Shown here piece after piece: positions 15,147 through 23,368 of a stretch of DNA of 39,143 bases. Positions within the stretch are counted from its first letter, which is position 1, and every line of letters starts with the position of its first letter. The DNA comes from Alkalibacterium sp. 20 (GTDB taxonomy: Bacteria > Bacillota > Bacilli > Lactobacillales > Carnobacteriaceae_A), in contig NZ_LSRN01000029.1 in assembly GCF_001885615.1 (NCBI RefSeq), forward strand, positions 1-39,143, in the 5' to 3' direction. The position numbers and the translations under genes are program-made. The notes beneath the pieces are model-generated. The model saw only the letters and a list, made by a program, of their open reading frames with translations. It did no database searches and was not told the origin of the DNA.

Positions 15147-16652
15147 CTATTTTATCAGCCATTTTTTTATATAGGTTAATAGATCATCTGTCTGATTTTC
15201 TGAGCCTATCCAACCAATGTAACCGTCTGGCCTTACGAGGACCCACTGCTTTTCCTCAAAGCCTTTCTTTCTTGTTTGATCCGTCCACTTCCTATGGACA
15301 GTCATGATGCCGTGATGCTCAAACTCTCTTTGCAGCTCTTCATCCAATGATTTAAATGTATGCAGCTGCCAGTCATACTCCCGGATAAACTCAAACGGTT
15401 CACTGTCCACGTATGGGAGGCGCTGGCCGGCTTTCAATCGAGAGGCTGCTCCTTGACTTAAAGGGCTTTCTTCATAAGATATATACAACTGAGATAACAA
15501 TGTATAAAGACGCTTTTGAAATGGTTGAACTGTGTTTGCTAATCGGGCAAACATTGGGATAAGCAACTGACGTGTCAGCAGACTGCCTGATTTGTTCCCG
15601 ACAATAAGACTGAACATGCGATCCGTCGTTGAAACGACAAATTCGGCAATCTCTTTGCGTTCTTTTTCATATGTGTCCAGTAATTTTTCAGAAGCATCGT
15701 GATTGATTACTTGCGCTAACTTCCAGCCTAAATTAGTGGCGTCACCGATTCCTAAGTTCATGCCCTGACCGCCGATTGGACTATGAATATGCGCAGAATC
15801 GCCCACCAAAAAATGATTGCCTATTTTAAAGTGGCTGGCAGTTCTTGCGTGAATTTTGTAATCTGAAAACCAGTTCATTTTTCTGATTTCTATGTTGAAT
15901 GCTTTTTCCAGTCTAGGTTTTAGGCTTTCATAACTTAAGTCCTTTTTTCGAGTTAAATCAGGTGGGAACATACCGATGACTCGCGTGGTCTTTTTATTTC
16001 TTAAAGGGAAAAAGAGTGCGAAATAATCTTTGATAAATGAAAAATTTCCGGCAGCTTCTTCTGCTATTTCCCCGTCGACTTCGGCGTCCATGACATAAAA
16101 TATCTGTTCATACGTGTCACCTTCGAAATCTACTTCACTCTGTTTTCTGACTTGACTGGAAGCACCATCACACCCGATCACATAGTTAAATGCTTCAGTT
16201 TTCATTTCATTTTTACGACTCATTGTTGCTTCAGACTTTTCGTCAAACTGCTTTAATGTCAATAGTTCAGTCTCCCACTCTACTTTGATACCAAGATCAT
16301 ACAGTTTATCAATTAGAATCCGTTCATGTTCATCCTGTGGTAACGTGACGAGATAGGGATAAGCACTTTGCCCTTTCCCCATGATCCCCATCGGAAGAGA
16401 GGCCACGCGCTTATTAATGCTGTGAAAGTGAGCATAATTCGGTATAATGCCCCAGGTACAGACTGTCTTATCCAGACCGAACTTCTGATAGCTTTCCAGT
16501 ACTTTAGGCACAACGAGCATGGCACGCGAAGTTTCCCCCGGGCCGTGAGCTTTATCAATAATTTTAAAAGGGACCTTATAACAAGCTAATTCAAGAGCCA
16601 GAGCCAATCCCGAAGGTCCAGCCCCAACAATGAGTGCCGGTATCTGATTCAT
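15147..16652 (-). CDS. FAD-dependent aromatic hydroxylase-type monooxygenase
   Basis: A 501-residue flavoprotein of the PHBH/UbiH-like (PheA/TfdB) group, using NAD(P)H and oxygen to hydroxylate an unknown ring compound. Three family motifs are present: the N-terminal dinucleotide fold ALIVGAGPSGLALALELA (residues 6-23), the DG motif VIGCDGASSQVR and the GD motif FLVGDSAHIHSPIGGQGMNLGIGDATNLGWKLA region. A thioredoxin-like C-terminal segment (about residue 400 on) is typical of the TfdB branch. It is monocistronic. The substrate is unknown; related proteins also inactivate antibiotics such as rifampicin or tetracycline, which I cannot distinguish here. Confidence 0.85.
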   Translation of the reverse strand: MNQIPALIVGAGPSGLALALELACYKVPFKIIDKAHGPGETSRAMLVVPKVLESYQKFGLDKTVCTWGIIPNYAHFHSINKRVASLPMGIMGKGQSAYPYLVTLPQDEHERILIDKLYDLGIKVEWETELLTLKQFDEKSEATMSRKNEMKTEAFNYVIGCDGASSQVRKQSEVDFEGDTYEQIFYVMDAEVDGEIAEEAAGNFSFIKDYFALFFPLRNKKTTRVIGMFPPDLTRKKDLSYESLKPRLEKAFNIEIRKMNWFSDYKIHARTASHFKIGNHFLVGDSAHIHSPIGGQGMNLGIGDATNLGWKLAQVINHDASEKLLDTYEKERKEIAEFVVSTTDRMFSLIVGNKSGSLLTRQLLIPMFARLANTVQPFQKRLYTLLSQLYISYEESPLSQGAASRLKAGQRLPYVDSEPFEFIREYDWQLHTFKSLDEELQREFEHHGIMTVHRKWTDQTRKKGFEEKQWVLVRPDGYIGWIGSENQTDDLLTYIKKWLIK

Positions 16653-16751
16653 TTTATCTGCTCCTTCCTAATGATATTTCGTCTTTTATTCTTCTAATAT
16701 AAGTATACATTTCAGAGAAGTTTTCATCCAAACATAGCCTTTTGACAATGC

Positions 16752-16792
16752 AAAAAGCAGGTAAGATCTAAAATTAGATCTTGCCTGCTTTA
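16752..16792 (-). terminator. Terminator after tRNA-Arg
   Basis: On the minus strand AAGCAGGCAAGATCTA pairs with TAGATCTTACCTGCTT (one G-U), followed by TTTTTG. It lies 8 nt past the tRNA 3' end. Confidence 0.75.
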
Positions 16793-16799
16793 AATTCTA

Positions 16800-16873
16800 T
16801 AGAGCTAGTCGGATTCAAACCGACAACCTTTTCCTTAGGAGGGAAATGCTCTATTCAATTGAGCTATAGCTCT
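16800..16873 (-). tRNA. tRNA-Arg (anticodon CCU)
   Basis: A 74-nt cloverleaf: acceptor AGAGCTA/TAGCTCT, D arm GCTC/GAGC, anticodon stem TTTCC/GGAAA around loop CTCCTAA (anticodon CCT), T arm GTCGG/CCGAC with loop TTTGAAT, discriminator A. CCA is not encoded. It reads the AGG codon. tRNA 3' ends are common integration sites, but I see no integrase or duplicated 3' end nearby. Confidence 0.93.
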
Positions 16874-17117
16874 GTTATCATACTTTCATATTATACTACA
16901 AGAACAGTCAAGAAACTAATAGAATTAGATAGTCGTGCATCTTTATTTGGAAAAAACATTGAATTGAGCCTGATTAATCCTAGTGAACTAATTCTTATAT
17001 GGCAGAATGACTTGATTGACTGCTTGGTTTCTTAGAGTTCTCTTTTTTAAATTGACTTTAACTATCTCAGCACGTATGATGAATAGTGGACCAAATTATT
17101 TAAAAAGAGGTATTTAT

Positions 17118-17744
17118 ATGAAAAAAATTAAAATTATGTATTCATTGATCGGAACCATTCTTATTGCTTCAGCTGTGACCTTTTTCCGGCTGGCTAGTTT
17201 AGGAACAGATCCCTATACTACGTTTAACTTAGGTTTCAGTATGTTATTCAATATGGACTTTGGCATTTTCCTAATGTATTCCAGTTTGCTTATGCTTATC
17301 TATGTATACTTTGTTAACCGAGCATTGATTGGTATTGGAACACTTTTCAATATCTTTCTAGTAGGCAATCTTTCTGATGTATTCGTCTCATTGATCACAA
17401 ATATGTTTGGCACGTTTGAAGGATTGTTTATTCGCATAATTATATCGGTCGTTGGTATTCTATTCTTATCCATGGGTGCTGCGTTGTATATCGAAGCAAA
17501 AGAAGGTGTTGCACCATACGATGCGATGCCAATAATTCTATCTGAAAAATCCGGCTTATCTTACCGTCTTTCTCGTGTCATTATAGACGTGTCGATAACC
17601 ATTATAGGTTTTTCGCTGGGTGCCGGCTTAGGTGTCAATACTATCATCACTGCCTTTTTCTTGGGACCGTTTATTCAGTTCTTCCGCGAAATTTTCTACA
17701 AAGATTTAAATACCAAAGAGTTGCGTTATTCAGCTAAAGAATAA
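17118..17744 (+). CDS. YczE/YitT-type integral membrane protein
   Basis: A 208-residue membrane protein with five predicted helices; IEAKEGVAPYDAMP near residues 124-137 and LGTDPYTTFNLG near residues 27-38 are the family's conserved polar loops. The ATG at 17118 follows AAAAAGAGG; the open frame upstream to 17016 lacks a ribosome site. In Bacillus, YczE is tied to surfactin production by unknown means, so no precise role is claimed. Monocistronic, with a strong terminator after it. Confidence 0.8.
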   Translation: MKKIKIMYSLIGTILIASAVTFFRLASLGTDPYTTFNLGFSMLFNMDFGIFLMYSSLLMLIYVYFVNRALIGIGTLFNIFLVGNLSDVFVSLITNMFGTFEGLFIRIIISVVGILFLSMGAALYIEAKEGVAPYDAMPIILSEKSGLSYRLSRVIIDVSITIIGFSLGAGLGVNTIITAFFLGPFIQFFREIFYKDLNTKELRYSAKE

Positions 17745-17755
17745 TCAACTAGTTT

Positions 17756-17797
17756 AAAGGTTCTCAAGGACAGACGATCCTTGGGAACCTTTTTTTG
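17756..17797 (+). terminator. Intrinsic terminator after the YczE-like gene
   Basis: AAAGGTTCTCAAGGA (17756-17770) pairs with TCCTTGGGAACCTTT (one G-U) around a 7-nt loop, followed by a T-run. Confidence 0.85.
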
Positions 17798-17968
17798 CTT
17801 AAAACTTTTCCTGTAACCAACTGACTTTCTTCCTTAAAAAGCTCTCAAACTGTCCATTGCTAGCCTTTTCATCTCTCATCAACTTATCGTAACAAACAAG
17901 TGTTATAACTTGTTTATTTACTTCGTTCGCTATACTCTCAATTTGTAAGGATCATGGAGGTGAGAAAT

Positions 17969-18331
17969 GTGAGACATGTCAAAGCTCTTGGGATCAAATT
18001 AGCTGTCCAGCTCTTGTGGGCATGGGTATTTTTTCATCTAATTTATTCGTTTACACTTTCAGCTGCAATTATTATTGCTGTCACCTCAGCAATTCTCTTA
18101 TATCTTCTTAGTGACTGGTTTATTTTAAGAAAACTCGGTAACCTACCCGCAACACTCATGGATATTCTTGCCACTCTAAGCGTAGCCTGGGTCTTTCTCA
18201 ATATGAGTGGCAGTACTGGTGCGTTTTTACCTAGTTTATACTTTGCTTTAGGCATTGGCTTTTATGAACTCATCTTTCATGAATACCTCACAAAAAGTGG
18301 TATCGTTCCAGATGAACGTCCGTCGCATTAA
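17969..18331 (+). CDS. DUF2512 (YndM-like) membrane protein
   Basis: A protein of about 120 residues with four predicted helices (LGIKLAVQLLWAWVFFHLIY, TLSAAIIIAVTSAILLYLL, a third around LPATLMDILATLSVAWVFL, and a fourth around LPSLYFALGIGFYELIF). It matches the DUF2512/YndM family by length and pattern; function unknown. Start choice: GGAGGTGA (17956-17963) is five bases before GTG at 17969, while the ATG at 17954 overlaps that ribosome site, so GTG is preferred. Ends at a bidirectional terminator. Confidence 0.75.
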   Translation: MRHVKALGIKLAVQLLWAWVFFHLIYSFTLSAAIIIAVTSAILLYLLSDWFILRKLGNLPATLMDILATLSVAWVFLNMSGSTGAFLPSLYFALGIGFYELIFHEYLTKSGIVPDERPSH

Positions 18332-18359
18332 GCAAAAAATCACTTGATCAAATTCATAA

Positions 18360-18400
18360 AAAAACCATTCTGCTCTGATTTTAAGAGCGGAATGGTTTTT
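18360..18400. terminator. Bidirectional terminator between DUF2512 and ABC exporter genes
   Basis: AAAAACCATTCTGCTCT (18360-18376) pairs with AGAGCGGAATGGTTTTT (18384-18400, one G-U), with U-runs on both sides. It lies 8 bases beyond the exporter stop codon. Confidence 0.85.
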
Positions 18401-18407
18401 AGTTATA

Positions 18408-20165
18408 TCAAGACACGATCGTCTGACCTTTCTTTTGCATTTCGTACATTTCTGAATAAGCGCCTTTTATCCTTAGCAACTCATTATGTGTCCCGCGTTC
18501 AATGATATTCCCTTGATCGAGAACTAAAATTTGATTGGCATGTTGAATCGTTGACAATCGGTGGGCGATGATAAAGGTCGTTCGCCCTTCTTTCAAGACG
18601 TTCATCGCGTGCTGGATGATTTCTTCCGTTTCCGTGTCGATGGATGATGTGGCTTCATCCAGGATAAGGATCTTGGGATTAAAGGCGAGGGCGCGCGCAA
18701 AAGAAATAAGCTGGCGCTGACCGGAACTCAATGTGCTGCCTTTTTCTACGACAGCTTCATCGATCCCTTTTTCGAATTTATCGAGCAAGTCTTCTCCCCC
18801 GACATCGATGAGGGCTTGAGTCGCTGTTTCTTTGGAAATAGACGGATTGTCCATCGTTATATTGGAATAGATCGTGCCTGTGAACAGGAAAGGATCTTGC
18901 AGGACGATCCCCATATCCTGGCGTACCGACTGTCTGGAAAACTCTTTTGTGTTTTGACCATCAACCGTGATCGTGCCTGACTGAGGGTCGTAAAAACGAA
19001 ACAACAGATTCATGATGGAACTTTTTCCGGAACCGGTATGTCCAACTAGCGCAACTGTCTCGCCGGATTCTGCTACAAACGCGATATCCGTCAATACTTC
19101 CTTGTCTTCTGTGTAGCTGAAGTGAACGTTGTTGAACGCGACATGACCTTGCCCCACTTCCAACGTCTCTGCTGGATTATCTTCCGCCTCCATGTCCATC
19201 AGTTCAAAAACACGGTCACCGGCTGCGATCGCCTGCTGGACAAAGGCCATTTGTTGAATAGTGCCTTTAATTGGCTCATACAACCGACTGACATAATCCC
19301 CGAATAGAAAGAGCATCCCTACTGAAATACCCAGTACCCCGTTGATGTATTGGGTACTGAAATAGACCATGAGTAGCAGCAGCGAAAACCGTCTGAGAAA
19401 ATCGGCAAAGGTCCATTGGAAAGCTGAATCCAGGATAACGTATTTACGCATCACGTCATACCATTTATCATTGATTTCTTCGAATTCGGCTTGGATCTTT
19501 TCTTCTTGTTCAAACGCCTGGATGATCTGCATGCCCTGGATGGATTCATTCAATTTTCCATTGATATCTGAATTGTATTCACGTTCTTTACGGTGAAACT
19601 CGCGTGCATATTTTGTGTAGAATTTATTCCACAAGTACATGATCGGGATGAGTATCAGCAGTGTCAATGCCAATCCCTGGTGGAAGAATGCAATGGCGAT
19701 ATAAGCTCCGATAATATAAAAGATATTGACTAAGATCTGTCCGACTGTTGCAACATAAAACTGTTGACGCAGGCTTTCGGTATCGTTCGTTATCCGTGCC
19801 ACGATTTTCCCGGCAGGCTGGTTGTCAAAGTAATTGATCGGCAGCTCCTGAACGTGGGTGTAGAGTTGATCTCGCAAAATTTTAATGATGCCGTTAGCTG
19901 CGCGCATCCGGTAAATAGACGAGACGTAACGCATGACGACCGTCGAAACCATCAAGCCAAAGTAAATGGCGATCAGCTGAATAAGCGTCTCGGTGATGGC
20001 TTCGCCTTCCTGAGCGGCAGGCGTGATGACATTGTCAATGACACGCTGGGCAATGATCGGTGCCCCTAGATCTGTGATCGTGGACAGCATGACAAAACCG
20101 ATACCGATTGCAAAATAGCCTTTAAAATACTTCATGTATGAAAGGAGTCGTTTGACTGTTTTCAT
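18408..20165 (-). CDS. ABC exporter half, catalytic-site subunit (membrane plus ATPase)
   Basis: A 585-residue exporter half: six membrane helices (about residues 15-320) fused to an ATPase domain. The ATPase has Walker A GHTGSGKSS, Walker B ILILDEATSSID with the catalytic Glu, and signature LSSGQRQ, in which the second Gly of LSGGQ is Ser. Its partner has the opposite pattern, so the pair forms one normal and one degenerate ATP site, as in heterodimeric exporters such as BmrCD, LmrCD and TM287/288 (family knowledge). It overlaps the upstream partner gene by four bases (ATGA). Likely cargo: drugs or lipophilic compounds; not a peptide-bacteriocin exporter, since no C39 peptidase domain is present. 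Confidence 0.9.
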   Translation of the reverse strand: MKTVKRLLSYMKYFKGYFAIGIGFVMLSTITDLGAPIIAQRVIDNVITPAAQEGEAITETLIQLIAIYFGLMVSTVVMRYVSSIYRMRAANGIIKILRDQLYTHVQELPINYFDNQPAGKIVARITNDTESLRQQFYVATVGQILVNIFYIIGAYIAIAFFHQGLALTLLILIPIMYLWNKFYTKYAREFHRKEREYNSDINGKLNESIQGMQIIQAFEQEEKIQAEFEEINDKWYDVMRKYVILDSAFQWTFADFLRRFSLLLLMVYFSTQYINGVLGISVGMLFLFGDYVSRLYEPIKGTIQQMAFVQQAIAAGDRVFELMDMEAEDNPAETLEVGQGHVAFNNVHFSYTEDKEVLTDIAFVAESGETVALVGHTGSGKSSIMNLLFRFYDPQSGTITVDGQNTKEFSRQSVRQDMGIVLQDPFLFTGTIYSNITMDNPSISKETATQALIDVGGEDLLDKFEKGIDEAVVEKGSTLSSGQRQLISFARALAFNPKILILDEATSSIDTETEEIIQHAMNVLKEGRTTFIIAHRLSTIQHANQILVLDQGNIIERGTHNELLRIKGAYSEMYEMQKKGQTIVS

Positions 20166-21952
20166 TTGCCACCACCCCTTTCTCTCACATCTGCTTGTCG
20201 CGTTACATCTGTCCCACTGGTAGTTTCTTTGATTTCCTGTTTTATAAACTGGTCATAATACCACCCGTGTCGTTGTATCAGTTCGTCATGCGTTCCGCGT
20301 TCAACGATACGGCCGTTGTCTAATACAATGATTTCGTCTGCATCTTTAACGGCAGAGAGACGATGAGTGGAGATAATGGTTGTTTTTTCTTTTCTCACAT
20401 TTTGAATGTTATGAATGATCTTCTGCTCCGTCATCGCATCCACCGCAGAAAGCGAGTCGTCCAAGATCAAAATTTCCGGATTTTTTATCAATGCTCGCGC
20501 GATCGAGATTCGCTGTTTCTGTCCGCCGGAGATGGAGACCCCTTTTTCACCGATCATGGTGTCCAGGCCGTACTCCATATTCTTTAAGTCTTCTTCAAAT
20601 GAAGCCATTCGGATACTCGTTAAAATATCGTCATCTGTCGCTTCTTGTTTTCCAAAAGCAATATTGTCTCTCACGCTTCGGCTGAACAGAATATGGTCTT
20701 GCGGCACGTAACCTATGAGGCGTCTGACAGAAGGATCATGGTAATCACTATAGGCCCGTTCCCCCATTTTAAAGGTGCCCGATCCAGCCGGAAATTGGTT
20801 CAGCAGTTGACGAATCAACGTAGTCTTGCCTGAACCCGTCTTGCCGACGATCCCCAAGGTTTTTCCTTTGGGCAGTGATAGATGAATATCTTCCAAATTA
20901 ATTATTTCACTCGAATCGTAATGGAAGGTGAAAGCGTCTAACAGGAAATCACCTACTTTTTCAGCTTCAACTTTTCCAGTGAACTTCAGCCCGTCAGTCG
21001 CTAGGGTAATTTCTTCCACACGGCGCATGGACGCACTCCCCTGTCTCAAGATCAAGATAAGTTCAGATACCGAAATAATTGGCCAGATCATCATGCCCAA
21101 GTACATTTGGAACGCAATAATATCGCCTACGCTGAGCGCGCCTTGTGAAACTAAGATTGCACCGTAACTTAAGGCAATCATCGTGCTGATCCCGGCAAAG
21201 GCTTTAACCGTAGGGGCAAAAATCGCCGAAATCTCAGAAACACGGTTATTCTTTTTAAGTAACTCGGATGTCTGTTCTTTGAATTTAGAAATAAAGTCCG
21301 CTTCTTTTACATAAGCACGTATGACTCGCATCCCGTCGATCATTTCCAAAACGTCATCATTGACTGAGGAAAAAGATTTTTGAGCAATGCCATACGCTTT
21401 ATCGACTTGTGCACCTTTCACTTTGATCACATAAGCCATGGGAAGTAACGGGATCACAGTGGCAAAGGTTAAAGGCCAGCTTACGGTTATGCCCATCATA
21501 ACGACTATGGTAGTCGTAAATCCGGTCGCATTCATCAAGACCAGCATACCGTAACCGGCTGTATCCGCTAAAGCTGAAATGTCTTGAGTGCCTCGAGCCA
21601 TCAAATCTCCTGTCCGAAACTTTTCAAAATAAGGTGCCCGCATAAGCAAGAAATGACGCATCAAAGTACTGCGCATGTGCTGCTGCAGTTTATATGCCCC
21701 TGAAAATAAGCCGTAGCCCCAAATCAAGTCCAGGCCATACGTAATAAAAATGAGCGCTGTGAATTGAATACTATAGGTTATGAGCAAGTCCCTGTCCATT
21801 TCTCCAGTTAAGATAGCATCAATGAATCGGCCGATAATAAAGGGAATGAATACTGAAAAGACATTGGATACAGCCAGAGTAAAAAACGAAATAATGTATT
21901 GCCATTTATGTTCTTTGAAGAAAAATTTCAGTTTTATTAGAACGTCAAACAT
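20162..21952 (-). CDS. ABC exporter half, degenerate-site subunit (BmrC/YheI-like)
   Basis: A 596-residue exporter half: membrane domain to about residue 310, then an ATPase with Walker A GKTGSGKTT, canonical signature ISGGQKQR and Walker B ILILDDSLSAVD, where Asp replaces the catalytic Glu. This is the mark of the non-hydrolysing site in heterodimeric exporters. The ribosome site AAGGAAGG precedes the ATG at 21952. About 315 bases of leader upstream carry a small ORF, an antiterminator arm and a terminator, so expression is probably attenuated, like bmrCD of Bacillus subtilis. Confidence 0.9.
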   Translation of the reverse strand: MFDVLIKLKFFFKEHKWQYIISFFTLAVSNVFSVFIPFIIGRFIDAILTGEMDRDLLITYSIQFTALIFITYGLDLIWGYGLFSGAYKLQQHMRSTLMRHFLLMRAPYFEKFRTGDLMARGTQDISALADTAGYGMLVLMNATGFTTTIVVMMGITVSWPLTFATVIPLLPMAYVIKVKGAQVDKAYGIAQKSFSSVNDDVLEMIDGMRVIRAYVKEADFISKFKEQTSELLKKNNRVSEISAIFAPTVKAFAGISTMIALSYGAILVSQGALSVGDIIAFQMYLGMMIWPIISVSELILILRQGSASMRRVEEITLATDGLKFTGKVEAEKVGDFLLDAFTFHYDSSEIINLEDIHLSLPKGKTLGIVGKTGSGKTTLIRQLLNQFPAGSGTFKMGERAYSDYHDPSVRRLIGYVPQDHILFSRSVRDNIAFGKQEATDDDILTSIRMASFEEDLKNMEYGLDTMIGEKGVSISGGQKQRISIARALIKNPEILILDDSLSAVDAMTEQKIIHNIQNVRKEKTTIISTHRLSAVKDADEIIVLDNGRIVERGTHDELIQRHGWYYDQFIKQEIKETTSGTDVTRQADVRERGGGK

Positions 21953-22040
21953 AGCGCCTTCCTTCCTTTATCAGATCATGAAGAATCCAAAAGCATCCAC
22001 ACTATCTAATACTCGAGTTTTTTCTATTTGTTTTAGTCGG

Positions 22041-22079
22041 CAAAAAAAGACAGTCCGTCCCCTTTAAGAGAATAGACTG
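22041..22079 (-). terminator. Leader terminator (attenuator) of the ABC exporter operon
   Basis: On the minus strand CAGTCTATTCTC (22079-22068) pairs with GGGGACGGACTG (22062-22051) through 12 positions with one A-C mismatch and three G-U pairs, loop of 5, then TCTTTTTTT. It lies after the leader ORF and about 90 bases before the exporter start. Confidence 0.75.
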
Positions 22080-22112
22080 AATCACCCATTTATGGGGCTA
22101 TACATGTCGTTT

Positions 22113-22122
22113 GGACAAACTG
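22113..22122 (-). promoter_or_regulatory. Antiterminator arm of the exporter leader
   Basis: CAGTTTGTCC can pair with GGACGGACTG (22060-22051), the 3' arm of the terminator, over ten consecutive positions (eight Watson-Crick, two G-U). It starts four nt past the leader stop codon, where a terminating ribosome would cover it. Confidence 0.6.
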
Positions 22123-22125
22123 ATT

Positions 22126-22218
22126 CTAGTGTATCATCTGGGAGGAATGTGCGTGATTCACTTTTTGTTCAAGTCGTGTGACTTTGTTTAATGTTCTGCG
22201 GCTTGTTGTGCTTATCAT
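22126..22218 (-). CDS. 30-residue leader peptide of the ABC exporter operon
   Basis: MISTTSRRTLNKV is the start of a 30-residue peptide; it is polar and basic and ends QMIH. It has one of the best ribosome sites in the window, GGAGGAGG (22226-22233) seven bases before ATG. It lies between a promoter and an intrinsic terminator upstream of the exporter genes. Like bmrB ahead of bmrCD in Bacillus subtilis (known for ribosome-mediated attenuation), it is inferred to sense slowed ribosomes, for example by antibiotics. The peptide itself resembles nothing I know and may act only through its translation. Confidence 0.65.
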   Translation of the reverse strand: MISTTSRRTLNKVTRLEQKVNHAHSSQMIH

Positions 22219-22272
22219 CGGTGGTCCTCCTCCCTAAATATGTAAAAATCTTACAACCTCTTTTCGCTTACA

Positions 22273-22301
22273 ACTATACACTGAAACGCTTTCTAATACA
22301 A
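22273..22301 (-). promoter_or_regulatory. Promoter of the exporter leader
   Basis: On the minus strand TTGTAT (-35, 22301-22296), 17-bp spacer and TATAGT (-10, 22278-22273). Start expected near 22266, giving a 5' leader of about 315 nt. Confidence 0.6.
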
Positions 22302-22340
22302 TAACTCTTCGGACTTTTTTAACATCTCTATTATTTGGAA

Positions 22341-22365
22341 AACGCTGGGATGTTGTCCCAGCGTT
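22341..22365. repeat. Perfect GC-rich hairpin
   Basis: AACGCTGGGA (22341-22350) and TCCCAGCGTT (22356-22365) with a 5-nt loop; a short U-run follows on the minus strand. It lies upstream of the exporter promoter and may end transcription coming from the PTS genes. Confidence 0.5.
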
Positions 22366-22403
22366 CATCACTTTAAAAGAACTTGAACATTGACAATAAT
22401 GTG

Positions 22404-22424
22404 GTTGAACGTCAGACGTTCAAC
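22404..22424. repeat. Perfect 21-nt palindrome
   Basis: GTTGAACGTC and GACGTTCAAC stand either side of a single A. On the plus strand a T-rich tail follows. Could be a repressor site or an RNA hairpin; no gene depends on it obviously. Confidence 0.5.
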
Positions 22425-22452
22425 TTCTTATTTTTATTCTTTGGTGTGCGGA

Positions 22453-22492
22453 ATGACCAACTCCCCGGTTATTCAATACTGAGCCTGTCATT
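22453..22492 (+). repeat. Dispersed 40-nt intergenic repeat, copy 2
   Basis: Begins ATGACCAACTCCCCG and ends CTGAGCCTGTCATT; same length and offsets as copies at 2369 and 38474. Confidence 0.55.
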
Positions 22493-22573
22493 TTTCAAAA
22501 AAAACCTGAACCCTCAACCGGAGCTTTCACTAAGTGCAGTGAATGGCTCCCATTAAGAATTCAAGTTATCAGT

Positions 22574-22891
22574 TTATAAGCGTTTATATAGATCGATCAT
22601 TTCTTCTGCCATATCACGGTAAGTCATGGCGTTCATCAAATGATCTTGAGCGTGCACCAGCAAAAGATTTATTTCAACAGTTTCTCCTGAAGCTTCCTGC
22701 GTCAATAAATCAGTCTGCACCCTATGGGCTTTTTTGATTGCCGCATCAGCGTCTCGGATTTTTTCTTCTGCTAAGTTGAACTTATCAACTTTGGCTGCAT
22801 GGATGGCCTCCATCGCGCTGCTTCGTGCATCCCCGCCGTGCATAATCAAAGTCATGGCAATCTCCATCATTTGGTCCCTGCGTTCAGGCAT
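22574..22891 (-). CDS. PTS lactose/cellobiose-family EIIA
   Basis: A 105-residue cytosolic phosphocarrier of the Lac family, taking phosphate from HPr on a histidine and passing it to EIIB. The active His is His80 in LLLVHAQDHLMNA, the family motif, and HGGDARSSAMEAI near 18-30 is also typical. It is coded 30 bases after EIIB. No EIIC or phospho-beta-glucosidase gene lies in the window, so the sugar is unknown, and the pair must serve a distant EIIC or act in regulation. Confidence 0.9.
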   Translation of the reverse strand: MPERRDQMMEIAMTLIMHGGDARSSAMEAIHAAKVDKFNLAEEKIRDADAAIKKAHRVQTDLLTQEASGETVEINLLLVHAQDHLMNAMTYRDMAEEMIDLYKRL

Positions 22892-22921
22892 GGTTAATCC
22901 CCCTCAAACGATTTCCTTTTA

Positions 22922-23236
22922 TCAGACGAGGTCTAGTGCAGCGTTCAAGACATTTTCCCCGTTCATGGTTCCGTAATCACGCATGTTGATGACTTCTACT
23001 ACGATATCATTTTCCGCAGCTAATTCTTCAAACTCAGGTTTCATGTAGCGTACCTGCGGACCGAGTAACATGATATCGACGGGTTTGGTTTTTAACTTCT
23101 CCGCAGCTTCACTTCCTGAAACGGCAAAAATATGTGCATCAATGTTTTTTTCTTTAGCGACTTCCTGCATTTTGTTAACCAAGATACTGGTGCTCATTCC
23201 TGCTGCGCAAACAAGCATAATGTTTTTCGTTGCCAA
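22922..23236 (-). CDS. PTS lactose/cellobiose-family EIIB
   Basis: A 104-residue PTS EIIB with the phosphorylated Cys10 in IMLVCAAGMSTSILV, the P-loop-like signature of the Lac family, and LLGPQVRYM near residues 57-65. The start is TTG at 23236, preceded five bases earlier by AGGAGTGG. It is the first gene of a two-gene EIIB-EIIA unit. The EIIC membrane part is missing from the surroundings. Confidence 0.9.
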   Translation of the reverse strand: MATKNIMLVCAAGMSTSILVNKMQEVAKEKNIDAHIFAVSGSEAAEKLKTKPVDIMLLGPQVRYMKPEFEELAAENDIVVEVINMRDYGTMNGENVLNAALDLV

Positions 23237-23368
23237 TTAAACCACTCCTAAGAATAATTTTCGTTTTGCTCTTTCAATCCCAATATTACAGACTTTCTTT
23301 GATTTAATCATACACCTCTGGACTTTTGGTGTCTAGCAATGCGCGATCGGAGATTTAATTAATTGAAA

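Larger units (their letters stand above)
21953..22573. other. Exporter leader region and repeats
   Basis: About 620 bases: promoter (22273-22301), leader ORF (22126-22218), antiterminator arm (22113-22122) and terminator (22041-22079) of the exporter; then two hairpins (22341-22365, 22404-22424), a 40-nt repeat copy (22453-22492), and a hairpin at 22519-22550 just past the PTS gene. Confidence 0.6.

Noticed and set aside
16800-16873. tRNA-linked integration site (attachment site)
   Set aside because: No integrase and no repeat of the tRNA 3' end found in the window.
18408-21952. Bacteriocin or peptide exporter
   Set aside because: No N-terminal C39 peptidase domain and no precursor peptide with a GG leader nearby; the 30-codon leader has no such site and lies in an attenuator.
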